From Trichoplusia ni (lineage: Eukaryota; Arthropoda; Insecta; Lepidoptera; Noctuidae), in the NCBI RefSeq assembly GCF_003590095.1, contig NC_039498.1, positions 5,642,001 through 5,706,000 on the forward strand: a DNA stretch of 64,000 nt, written 5' to 3'. A program made the position numbers and the translations under genes. Shown in pieces: positions 1 through 10,586 of this stretch (positions are counted from its first letter, which is position 1; the number at the start of each line of letters is the position of its first letter). The notes below the pieces were generated by a model. That model saw only the letters and a list, made by a program, of their open reading frames with translations, ran no database searches and was not told where the DNA came from.

Positions 1-1036
1 TTCAATTTAATATAGCTGTTAACAATTTAAAATGGCGTCGACCGCCAAAACTAATACAGTTTTATTACGGTTACTTAAAAAAGTGCGCGCGAAAGTCACA
101 ACGCATTCAGCCAAGATTAAAAACTATTTGCTTAAACCTAACCTAACGGTACCACAATATAGACTAATAAAAATATTTAACCTATAGTGAACGAAGTCAA
201 AATAATTTTTAATATTTTATTATCTCCAACAAAAGTCGGCAAAAGTCAAAGTAGTTGTAAAAAGGCAATAATTGCTTTTAAATTTCAGCAAAGTTATATT
301 TACCGTTCGTAAAATTGAGGCAAAACCTTAAACCATCGAAATAAGGTTCATAATCGTTTGAAAAATGTGTTTGTTGGTTGTAATATTAATGGGGTTTTGT
401 ATTACCTGCCAAATTCTGTATGTTTATAAAAGTGTTTTGTCCGTTAGGCGGTCCTTTGTGATCATTATGAAGGCTGTATCGTTTATTACTATAATAATTA
501 TTAATTTAACAACTTATTATTGAGCATTATGTCCCTGGCTGAACAGAAAAATACAATCTGAAATGTACCCATGAGTATTAATACAATTTTGATGAAGAGA
601 TGCATTATGAGGAAAATGACTATAATTCCTGTTAATGTTACATCAAAATGTTCACAAAAAAATACCTGTAGGGTGATATGGAACCAACCAAACAAAACAA
701 TATAATTTCAATATGATCCGTAAAGTAACGCGAAACAAAATTGATCGGATTGTTTTCGAATAGAAGAATAAGTCTCTTCTGTACTTGAATCATCTTAATA
801 TTAAATAGGCAGCTTGGCCTTTGATTGATTAAAACTAAGCTATTTGCACGTTTAAGTTTTTAAAATAGATAGGTATGGTTAGTGAATTAGTTAGACTACA
901 CATCATAACCCTGATTAGCCCTAGCTTACTGTGTATGAATGAATACCCGAACGTAACTGTTTCTTTAAAAGAATATTAAAAAAGAAAAAATAAAACTATC
1001 AAAACAACAAAGTTATGAAAAAAGCTGTAAACATAC
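1..1036. other. Non-coding; probable intron of the gene starting at 1169
   Basis: No exon with convincing codon content and splice sites was seen on either strand. The donor at the left edge of the 1037-1169 minus-strand exon means this stretch is most simply its first intron, running off the window. Confidence 0.5.
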
Positions 1037-1169
1037 CTTTACTCTTAGGTGACGACGGCGGGGTATTCTCGTTGATATCACTAAACACATGACTTTTACT
1101 CATCAAATCAACTGATAATGGCTCCCTAATCGATTTGAAATCGAACGAACAATTTCTATAAGCATTCAT
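1037..1169 (-). CDS. First coding exon of an unrecognised gene (partial)
   Basis: The minus strand reads ATG at 1169-1167 and stays open for 44 codons plus one base, to a good donor (AAAG|GTATGT, at 1037/1036). The peptide starts MNAYRNCSFDFKSIREP and ends in a Pro/Ser-rich stretch, DINENTPPSSPKSK, with TP and SP pairs that could be proline-directed phosphorylation sites. It is hydrophilic, with no signal peptide or membrane segment. I do not recognise the family. The TP/SP tail and the CCAAT promoter upstream would suit a cell-cycle protein, but that is inference. The remaining exons lie left of the window. Confidence 0.55.
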
Positions 1170-1287
1170 TCTTAAAAAAATAACTGCCTTAACTGTTGTC
1201 TTTGCTACGAAACGAAAAGTAAACTGTCAGAGATCTGTCAAATTGTTTTCGTTGCCGACGCCTCACTAAAAATCTATAACGCTTTAA

Positions 1288-1335
1288 CCAATGATGTCGT
1301 TCCGTTTTTATCCCCACCAATCAGGGCGTGGTCTG
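1288..1335 (-). promoter_or_regulatory. Paired CCAAT boxes and GC/CACCC-like box upstream of the 1169 start
   Basis: CCAAT pentamers stand at 1288-1292 and 1317-1321 (the second in the strong NF-Y context CCAATCAG), 29 bp apart, followed by gggcgtggtc at about 1324. They lie roughly 120-165 bp upstream of the start codon at 1169. No TATA box is visible. Paired CCAAT boxes without TATA are common in housekeeping and cell-cycle promoters; use here is inferred. Confidence 0.4.
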
Positions 1336-1349
1336 CGTATTGCTGTCTC

Positions 1350-2640
1350 TTTCGCTCATAAGCTTTGTTCTCGTTTAGGTAAGGACGGTGGCACAATGAG
1401 ACCTTGTTCTATTTAATAGGATATCATTGTTATGACATCTTTTTTGCGTTGGTGTTATATTATTAGTTTGGCATTGTTTTAATTTGTTTCGTGATAAATT
1501 GTGTGTTGTAGAATTATACTTAAAATCAACTAATAATATACTTGTTTGGTGATTTTCTGGTCAAATTTTTTTTCATAACCTTTAATGACATTTCTTAAAT
1601 TTTTTCTTGTTTCCAACCAAAACTTTAGTTTCCAATTTATTCCCTATTAACCTCATATGTCTCAATAAACTCTCTTATCTTTACTTACAATCAAAACACA
1701 TACAAATAATCTCAAAAATACTACAAAAATCACCAAAAAGAAGAACAGAAACTTGTGGGGCAATCCTGGCATTCCGCATGAGTAAACTGTTTCATCATTT
1801 AATTAAAGAATACCACACCCCAACCTTCTCCAATTTATACAACCCAACCCCTTTCCTCCCATTGTACTTCAACCCGAATCTTTTAATCATGTTCTCATCT
1901 GCAAGTACTGACAATCATGGACCCTTATTACAGCCAGTTATTAATACTAGCTACCGTGATACATTGTTCACAATTATGTTATTTCAGAGCTAGTTGGTTC
2001 AACTTGTTAAATTAAGAGTTGTAGGTTAGGTTTTAATGGGGTGGTCTGAAATGTTTGAATTACAGTTTTCGAGATGAAAAGGAGATAAGATGCTGTTGAT
2101 TGGAAAGACGTCACAAAAAGATTGAAAGGGTTTTTTGGAGTTGAGCTTTGAGTATGAGTTATGAGTAATTGTATGTAATAAGTCTGTTTTAAAAAACAGA
2201 TTGAAAGAAGATTTTCTGGCATTATCGATGGTGGTTGATTTGAAAAAAAGTCACAAATAGATAAACTTGTGAAGTTTTTACAAGAAAATGCAGTTGTTTT
2301 CACTGCTTTTATAAATAAACTACATACCTATAAACATATCCTATGAACAGGTCTGTGAAGTAAGTTTAGATTTCAATACCAATTACTTTCAATGCCACAA
2401 CCTCAAAGAAATGCAACCTCACTGAAAAAGTGACGCATAATAAGACAACGGAATACTCAGAACAATTACGCATTCACGAAAATGTGGAAGCAATAAAAAC
2501 CAAAAGTTAATAACGAAAAGACAATTTAAGCAATAAAAGAGAAATTTCTGCGCAGTGCGGTCTCAAAACACCACTCCATAATTGAGCAAAGACAATACGA
2601 TATTATGCCAACACGCACAAAGACTTCTTTACAAATGTCA
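1350..2640. other. Intergenic, nothing recognised
   Basis: AT-rich sequence. The longest open frames (about 128 codons on plus near 1607-1993, 98 on minus near 2007-2303) are low-complexity, with no splice or family support. Confidence 0.5.
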
Positions 2641-2773
2641 GAATGTTTTGGCGGCAATTTTGACAGACGTCACGCTGTGACAGTGTTTGTAACAATGGCT
2701 TGTTTCCGACGTACAGTAGCCGTTTTGTATTAAAAGCTACTGGTTTGTCGATAATTTGTCAAAATTAAAGCGG
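2641..2773 (+). other. Possible promoter and non-coding first exon
   Basis: A less AT-rich patch contains a CRE-like gacgtcac and ends in a consensus donor (aaagcg|gtaagtc, exon end near 2772). It has only a 12-codon frame. It could be a 5' UTR exon of a rightward transcript, but no acceptor partner was identified. Confidence 0.2.
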
Positions 2774-5122
2774 TAAGTCTTTATTTCGACTAGTTTGTAA
2801 ACTTGGTGCTTTTTGTTTCGTTTCTTAGTAATTTTGTTGTAACTAAAATCAAAAATTAAATCGCGATAAAATCCGTAAAAGTATTTTCATTTCAATAATT
2901 TGGTTTTATTAACCTATGGTGTGTTAAAATTTTGGCACTAGGACGTGAAATGATTAAAAGACATAAAACAATGTCTTTTAAATTAATTTTCGTGGTTATG
3001 TATCATAAATTATTTAGACAGGAGACTACAGACAACCTTTGCATTCGCGAAACATAATATTCGTAATATCTCCAAAACGAAAATACAATACAAGTTACAA
3101 ACGCCAAAACACAGCGATCATTCCGTTAACATGTTTGCAACCAGACAACAGTAATAAGAGATGGCTATCTTTAAAACGAATCCCAGGATCTGATGTTATT
3201 ATTTAAAGTTCTCATAGAAATGCTAAGTTTAGTCTGGAAATCTAGAATTTATCTACAGGTTTTAGTCAATTTGCAACTTACGTTTGGATGATAGAACTTA
3301 TGAAAGATTACTTTTATGTTTATAATTTTGGAACAATATTGTCTTTATTTTTAAGTATGTTTTACGCATTTAAGTAAATAAAGTACACTTAAGAATTTGT
3401 TTGAGCATAGCCCGAGTTGTTTTAGAATTATTGATACTACGAGTCCTGAAATATAAAAATAGCGACGAGGACTCATTTTCAATAACGATAATGTTATAAT
3501 TATACGAATTTCCATTATACTTATAAACATAAGTCAATTCATTTATAAAAACATGAGACTTATTATATAACCAACTACCGTCGGGATTTTACAAAACATG
3601 TGTACCTACCTATTCTTGTTTCGACACTTTTCCCAATTGACCCTGAATCAAAATCCTATTACAATGACATCTATCTAAATACAGCTTTATCAGAACACGA
3701 CATCGAAAAAAAAACTATTAAAAAAAACAGGGGTGTCGGCGTTACAAATGTGTCCAATTTTTTTCTCCCCTTTTGAAAACCTTTATTTTGTAAACAATAT
3801 GATGCCCTATTAAGTATTATTATGTTAATATAAGTCGATTTAGTTTTATTTAATGGGCTTTATAGGATTAAAATATCATTGACGGATTAGGGACGATTAG
3901 ATGGTATAATCATTATTTGCTATAGACAAGTGGAATAGAAACGTCATTGATTTGCCGCGTTTTACGTTTTTTTTTTATTTGAAGTTAAGTTATTCTGAAA
4001 GTATTTAACTTGTTTTTTTTTTGTAAGCAAAAGCTTAGGAATTAAGCATTAGTTTAAAGTAGTTATTGATAGAGATATTTCTTTATGTTGCCAACGGAGA
4101 ACATTCAACAAGAATTTTCCGACGGTGTTTAAAAAATTGCGGTAGTATGCGGCGGCCTGATATTTAAAATAATTAGGAAAAACTGAAAAGTGTTTCCTAC
4201 AGTAAAAAAATAGATATTCCGTAACTTCTCTCAAAGAGGTTACAAAACAAAAAAAAATCAAGACATGTTTTTTTTCTAAATGACATTTGCATATTCTCGT
4301 TAAAACTACCCAAGTATTAGTCACAAACGAAAATACTTAAACAAATAATCTAAAATCGTAACCAATAACGGTATTTTAACTTTTTATTGCACTAAAACAA
4401 AAACTTCGCTAATATACCTTACAAATACCACGTTATCGAAAAAAGCAGTTAGTTTTAACTGAGGTTTAATTGTGAAACATCAAAGATAAGCCGGCGCCGT
4501 TTACTAGGCGGCACGTTTGACAGTTACCGTATAGCCGTCATTAACAATTTACCGCTATACAATATTTTTATTGGTTTTCAAGGTTTTTGAGTGAGTATTA
4601 CAATGTAAAAGGTTTTTCTCGTGGGGTTAGGTAAAGATAATTAGTTTTAATGGCGTTAGTGTAAATTTAAAATAATTGTGAAATAAATATGCGATATAAT
4701 TTTGTTTTCAAACATCTTGTCTTTTTTTCAGATCATATTATTATAAAATGGCTAAAATTCCTATTAATTATAAATTAAGAAAAAGATGCGATTGAAACTT
4801 ATTAGTCCCTACTAATAGAGTGGAATTTATGAGTAATTAGAAGGAATTTGAAATGTCTAAAATAATTATTTATCTTAGAAAAAAATATTAGATCTGTGTG
4901 TCGCAAACCTAATTAGTTGCTGCTATCCTTCACTTTTGTAATCAATAAAATAAATGATTTCGTATTATAATTTAAATGAATATTAAAATTTATCGTTTTA
5001 AATTTTCGAAGACTTTGTAGTATATATTTTTTTTTTTTAATATTTGTGGTTTTTATATACCGTCGGCGGACATTCAGCCACGGAAATCGATATACTGTTT
5101 TTAATAAAAATAACTATCTTAC
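2774..5122. other. Non-coding; would be intron if the 5123-5596 gene continues leftwards
   Basis: No exon able to accept the phase-1 donor at 5123 was found. A GC-richer patch at about 4490-4520 is the only compositional feature. Confidence 0.4.
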
Positions 5123-5596
5123 CGTGCGGTCTATCATCGACGCCGTCGCTATCCACCTCGCTCCTGACACTCCCGGGGCTGGCCCTCTTCAGCTCCTCCT
5201 GCTGCCCTCCCTGCTCACTCTGGAACCCTCCCATCCTCTTATCATAAGACATGAAAAACGGGAAATTCGGGACTCGATTCTGCTGAAAGTAATACCCCAT
5301 TTTCCCATCCCTAACTTTCAACTCTTCGTCCTCCGAATGTTCGTTCGTATTAGAGTAGTCTTGTGAAATGCTGTTCTCGATATCGATTTCGGGCGATCGT
5401 CGATCGTTTAAGCCGACAATCGATTCAATCGAGAAGTTCTTCGAAGGGAGTTTCGTTTGCATTTTGTTTATTTCCGATTCCATCACTGCACTAGCACTGG
5501 CACTCCGCGATTTTTGAGTTCTTGTATTTGGAACGTCCGAATGTCGGTTGTGTACTGACGTGGGTGCGGTGCCAGCCGACGATGAGAACCACGCCT
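5123..5596 (-). CDS. Internal-type exon of a putative repressor-class transcription factor with eh1-like motif (partial)
   Basis: On the minus strand a pyrimidine-rich acceptor (cctcccctcacttag|AG, 5596) opens a frame that stays open for 157 codons to a donor (CAC G|GTAAGA, 5123). Both borders are phase 1, so it is a self-consistent exon. Translation could instead start at the ATG at 5483-5481. The peptide begins AWFSSSAGTAPTSV, then has FSIESIVG, a good match to the eh1 Groucho-binding consensus found in many homeobox and forkhead repressors. An acidic stretch (EHSEDEELKVRDG) and an aromatic run (GYYFQQNRVPNFPFFMSYDKR, here cited only as a landmark around 5265-5325) follow. No DNA-binding domain is in this exon and none was found nearby, so the class is inferred from one short motif. 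An Emx/ems-like homeobox protein is one unproven option. Confidence 0.5.
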
Positions 5597-6112
5597 CTAA
5601 GTGAGGGGAGGAAATTCATATTATAATCTAAGTGCACACGAAAATCAACCTTATCTTAAGTGTCTAAAACACTTTTTCCAGTAACTCACTGTAGGGTCTT
5701 TTCAATAGAGATCATAATCTAAACGAATTTCGACTCTATCAACCTATTTCTAAAGTAGCTTTTAGCGTAGTTCAATCTAAATAAATACGTATTATGATTT
5801 GGTATAATGCGACAAAAAAAAATGGCGGCCTGTTATAATAATTTGAGTAAATAAATAAAGGCTCGATCATGCGCCGCGCTAACTACTGTTATAAATATCT
5901 GTTTATCAGCTTCAATGATATTATTTGATGTAATTCGAATGTTCTTTGTAACATTTCAGTAGTTTTTCATGATATTATGGATTATAAAACTTATAGACAA
6001 GCAAAAAAAAAATGCCTCCAAGAAGTTTGGATACCAGCTGTTTATTTTTTTGTTGTCAAATTTGTTCACTTAAAAACAGACTTGCTTGTTAACAAATACA
6101 CCTATTTTTTGG
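5597..6112. other. Upstream region of the eh1-motif exon, nothing recognised
   Basis: Should hold the upstream intron or promoter of the 5123-5596 gene. No coding exon is convincing. Confidence 0.35.
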
Positions 6113-6250
6113 TCATCCTCATGGACACCCTCTCCCTCGGGGGAGGAAATGGGTAGTGTCAGACTCTTACTGACTAAACCTGAACCGCCGTGCTACGTCA
6201 GCCGCGTTTTTGTGTCGGTGTATGGAAATGCGTTGCAATTCTTCATACAA
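6113..6250 (+). mobile_element. Short dispersed repeat, family D
   Basis: Contains 'gtgtcagactcttactgact' and 'cctgaaccgccgtgctacgt', then ends near 'gcgttgcaattcttcata'. The same sequence recurs inverted at about 42120-42250 and as a partial copy at 14094-14160. SINE-like retroposon by recurrence; family name unknown. Confidence 0.55.
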
Positions 6251-6299
6251 CCGATCTCTGTAACCTGATTCCCGAAACATTGCTTAACTTGGTTTCTCA

Positions 6300-6330
6300 G
6301 CTAGGTATAGAAAGAAAGAAAGAAAGAAAA
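6300..6330 (+). repeat. (GAAA)n microsatellite
   Basis: Several uninterrupted gaaa units, followed by an AT-rich LINE-tail-like segment. Confidence 0.7.
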
Positions 6331-6818
6331 TATATTTATTTGTGCTAAAAAAGTGACGCATACACACAAAAACAAATAAATTAAAATAGAAAATAGAAGG
6401 GGGAAAATATGCGTCATATTAACACAAAACGGCCGATGCTCAGCATAATGCTGAGACCCTACACAAGTCAGAGCCCCAGCGCTGATTTTCAGCACCAGCC
6501 GATGCTGACGTATAACGGCTATAGCCGGCTAACGGTGACATCACTAATTAATAAAGATAAGAAAAAGCTGGAATATAATTATATACACACTAATTATAAA
6601 ATTAAAATGTTTGTAGTGTAAAAAAAAAAAAATCCTACCAGTTCCAAGGTACCCAGCTTTAATAATCAAATATTATAATTAAAAACACACAGTTTACACT
6701 TCAGCCCAGAAATGGAAAGCCAATTTGAATGAAGCGTAATTTATTTTCGACTTTTACGTGAAAGCGTGTCTTTTGAACTATTTTTTTTTTTAAGTAATAA
6801 TAAATGCGGACAACATCA

Positions 6819-7024
6819 CATACATTGTTCTGAACCCAAAGTAAGTTGCGACAGCACTTGTGTTATGGAATTCAGATACAACGAAGGTACCACAAACACC
6901 CAGACCCGAGACAATGTAGAAATGTGAATTTTTACATTGACCCGACCGGGGATCGAACCCGGGACCTCAGAGTTAGCGACACCTTGAAACCGGTGCGTAC
7001 GCCACTCGACCACGGAGGTCGTCA
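6819..7024 (-). mobile_element. tRNA-derived SINE, family B
   Basis: On the minus strand it starts with a tRNA-like head (A-box-like gtcgagtggcgtacgc, B box gggttcgatccccgg), followed by a unique body. A near-identical copy lies on plus at 17870-18078. The tail does not fold as a tRNA acceptor stem, so this is not a tRNA gene. Confidence 0.8.
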
Positions 7025-7771
7025 AATTAATTTATTAGCCTTGAAATATTCGTGGAAGTCCATTAAAGGTTTAAACAATTATAACATATGGATAAATTGC
7101 AAAAAAAATGTATTTTTAATATTTTTATCATCGACTGTAAGGCAGAACCTACTTACGTAGTTCGAAAAATAAAATAATAAAAATGACAGATTCACAACTA
7201 TGTTGGGGTCGGCTTTCAGTCTAACCGGATGCAGCTAAGTACCAGTGTTTTACAAGGATCGACTGTCTGTCTGACCTCCCCATTTAATTGTACACTGTCT
7301 GTAATTTTGACCAAATGATTTCAGTAGCTTTTGAGCAACAAACATCCATGTGTGTTTAATTTTAGTGGCATAATCGTAAAATAAGTTGGCAAAACTAAAA
7401 ATAAATTGGATTAATATGTGCTACAGTGAGTGTTCTGCCCCTTAATGAATTCACAATTATTTGCTGAATGCTTAGCAGAATAGGGATGACGACAGTTAAT
7501 TTTTTCTGTGTCCGCCTTGTCGTTTAATGCATTATAAAGGATACCAATATTTTCTTTTGTACCGCAAACATAAATTGATCAACTTATAGCAAATGGAAAT
7601 TACTCGTGACGTCACAATATGGTATAAATTTTACGATATCGTTACGTCACAAGCCCCCTCTCCTAAACTTTAAAGCAGTTTATCTGTGTAAATTTTTGTT
7701 GTTCAGAAATAGGAAAAAATACATGACGTAAGTACTTTTTAATTATCTAACTAAAGGATTAAGTAGATTTT
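7025..7771. other. Intergenic, repeat fragments only
   Basis: Contains a family P fragment at about 7198-7285 ('tgttggggtcggctttcagt'). No gene seen. Confidence 0.45.
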
Positions 7772-7985
7772 TTCCACGTTTCATACACTCACTTTCTTGT
7801 TTTTATGTTTGTTTGTCGTTCCGGTTGGATTTTTGTAACTTCTCAACAATTCCCGATAAGCTAGCAGGCTGAAATTTTCAGGGTAGCTTCAAACCCGATG
7901 ACAATGCAATTTACAACTATAAAAAAGGCTGGACTGATTTTGATAGAATTTGAATGGAATGACTTTTAAAAACGTACGGTACATT
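7772..7985 (+). mobile_element. Unclassified dispersed repeat, family R, copy 1
   Basis: Shares the order: 'cactcactttcttg', 'cgttccggttggattttt', 'cccgataagctagcaggct', 'gatgacaatgcaatttacaa', 'aatggagtgac'. The same order recurs near 25925, 47773, 51824, 58344 and 61440. Confidence 0.65.
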
Positions 7986-8124
7986 TAGATGTTTCAATCC
8001 ATTAATTATACCTATTGTTACAAATTGTTACTATTCTTACAAACAAACGTTTTTTTCTTAGTTCTTCTTTTTTCCTTAATTTTTTATACCCAGTCGTGTA
8101 CCCTATACGAAAAGTTTCAATCCA

Positions 8125-8410
8125 ATTTCCATTAATTTATCGGCCATTGTTAATAACGGCATTGACGCCCAGGGTCCCAATTCTGCTATTTACATGGGCC
8201 GATGAATGAATAAAAATTGTCTTAAAATTTCAATTTTTGTGTTTTTTCCTGCAAAATAATTAGAAATTCAGTAGTGAACGGTACACCCAAGGTCAAAACA
8301 ATTAACTTCCAATTATTGTATTGGCAAAATGTTTAAGAGAATAGGAATCATTTCAAATTTAATCCCGTTGCCATTCGTTCATCGGCCATTGTTATCTGCG
8401 GACAGCGTTG
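8125..8410 (+). mobile_element. TIR MITE family M, degenerate copy
   Basis: The left end 'cccaattctgctatttacat' with 'ggccgatgaatgaat' and the right end 'cattcgttcatcggccatt' are inverted copies. A right-end fragment of a second copy precedes it (about 8130-8155). Confidence 0.55.
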
Positions 8411-8774
8411 TGGGTAGTATGTTTATTATTTTAGCAAATAAGAACTTGAAATGTAAACCTTAATATGCTACTGTTTGTTGTCCCAATAAAATAAAATAAA
8501 ATAAAACGGCATCGACGCCCAGATATCTTAAGATACATCGTCAGTATTCTACACCCTTACAGTTATGCCTGACGCCGCTGCTAAGATTAAATTTGGCCAA
8601 ATCTGAGCAAAGTTTATATCTCGGTACAGTCTATACAATAGATTCTGTTTAGATAACGCCGATGTAGGAATTATTGCTGCGGTCTGCTATGAGTAAATAC
8701 TGATATTAAATAATAAGTATATATAGTTGACATGACATTTAATCAGTTGCTTCTTATGTTTTTGTATTGTAATT

Positions 8775-9078
8775 AAAGACGCGTTTGGTCTGTAGGTGGG
8801 TGACCATCTTTGTCATAACGAGTTCCTCCGTGTTTCGGAAGGCACGTTAAATTGTGGGTCCCGGCTGTTATTCCTATATCTTTGACAGTCGTTACAGGTA
8901 GTCAGAAGCTTGAAAAAGTCTGACAGCCAGTCTATCACGGGGTATCGTGTTGCCCAGGTAACTGGGATAAGGAGGTCAGATAGGCAGTCGCTCCTTGTAA
9001 AGCACTGGTACTCAGCTGAAACCGGTTTGACTGGTAGCCGACCCCAACATAGTTGGGAAAAGGCTAGGCCAATGATGA
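8775..9078 (-). mobile_element. Retroposon family P, longest copy here
   Basis: Written on plus it runs from 'gagttcctccgtgtttcgga' through 'gggtatcgtgttgcccaggt' to 'gggaaaaggctaggccaatg' with a short ATG-repeat tail at the right. Opposite-strand partial copies lie at 52775-52935, 57805-57870, 58517-58566 and 60888-61010. Confidence 0.65.
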
Positions 9079-10586
9079 TTGTAATTAAAGATATTATATT
9101 TTGCCATTTTCGTTCTTGCCTATAAGATATTTGTATGCTGGAAACAGCAGAATATTGTCGACCTTGCTTTAAGTAACAACTATTATAAAAATATTCTTCT
9201 AAATAAATTAATAGATATTTTATTATATTCTATTCGCTATCCTTTACGTATTTACATAATTGATTGAATTGATTTGAGCTTTTCAGACCATGATAAAGAG
9301 GTTCTTTTTCGAAGTTTTGCGCTGGTTTTGACTAATTAACCTCTGGACCGTTTTAAATGTTGTTGTTCGTGCGTTTTGGTAACGCCCTAGATGGTTCATC
9401 AGCTCGTAATATTACAATAAATTTCGTAAGGCGGATTTATAATTATTTATTTAATAACAGTTTATTTGTTGTAAGTATATAACACATTTTACAAAAACAC
9501 CTGTAAAAAACAGTACATCGCTTCACAAACTTGCGTTGAACGTTGTACGGCTACCATAGTATAATATTCAATTATTAACGCAATAATCCGCCCTCTGCCT
9601 TCCCAAGGGACGGGGCAGCGCCATCTAGCGATGCTTAGAACACTTAACCTTTCGGTAATACGATGAATTATTTTTTAATTTCAGACGGCGGGATTGTTTT
9701 TTATTAACCTTTTATTTTACATTGTTTTAAGAGTATTTTAAGTTTCTTGTTTTTTTAAGAAGAAATAATTGTTTTTAATGTTTTAATTTTGGTACATTCC
9801 TAATCGATTATTATTATGTTTATGCGTATGTGTGGATGTATGGATATATGATCTGAATTACCTATTTCTTCTATTTTTGTATTATCTAAATATAAGATAG
9901 GCATCTACTGACTTAGGAATAGTTAGGAGGACTGAAAATGTCTTCTAAAAGTATATTAGTTTAGTCAAGTTACTCAATAGATTAAATTGTTAGGGTTGAA
10001 AATAACACAAAAAAAATGTTTTTATTATTGTTCATCGTAGAATTGCGTCCACAAATAAGTTTTACTATAAGCATTTAATAATTTTAATCCGATACTAGCG
10101 ACATCTATTAGTGAGTAGCGTTCTAAAGTTGTCTTCAACTGAAATGTTGTAGCAACTCGTTACTAGATGACGCTGTAAACGTAATACAAAAACTGTCGCT
10201 AGGTGTCGCTGTAGCTTTCTTAGCTCTTAATTAATTTTTATATTTCTTTACGGTGAACTTACTCGCACAATTTTTATATAATTATTTAATTTCAGTTCAT
10301 ACATTTTATTGCTGAAGATTTGTTATCGTAAACTTATATAGAGTTTTGAGCATTCTGGTACCGTCCCGGTCTTTATTGATTTTCATTCGTTCACAGTTCA
10401 ACTTGGCAGCTGAATTCTGAATCTACTGTGGACACTGTGGTCTTGTCCGTCCTGTGACATTGACGTATTTGCTGACAAAATTCTTCGTGTAGCTAATTTT
10501 GCATAAAGTGATAAAAAAATTGTTAAATAATAAAATCTAGTTCTTTTAAATAATGTAACAAGCGCCATTTATATTAATTTATCAAA
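9079..10586. other. Upstream region of the glucose-6-phosphatase gene
   Basis: AT-rich, no coding exon. A GC-richer patch at 10355-10450 (ccgtcccggtctttattgat and following) is the best candidate for the core promoter and 5' UTR. No clear TATA box was seen. Confidence 0.35.

Noticed and set aside
1607..1993. 128-codon plus-strand frame
   Set aside because: Ser/Leu/Ile/Asn-rich composition typical of AT-rich non-coding DNA; no splice or family support.
5037..5122. Extension of the eh1 exon to a stop at 5037
   Set aside because: A consensus donor at 5122 and the loss of protein-like composition past it argue that this is intron.
5044..5366. Plus-strand frames of 67 and 106 codons
   Set aside because: Antisense of the 5123-5596 minus exon.
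6819..7025. Recurrent 69- to 104-codon frames shared with 17849-18040
   Set aside because: Both are SINE family B copies, not a gene family.
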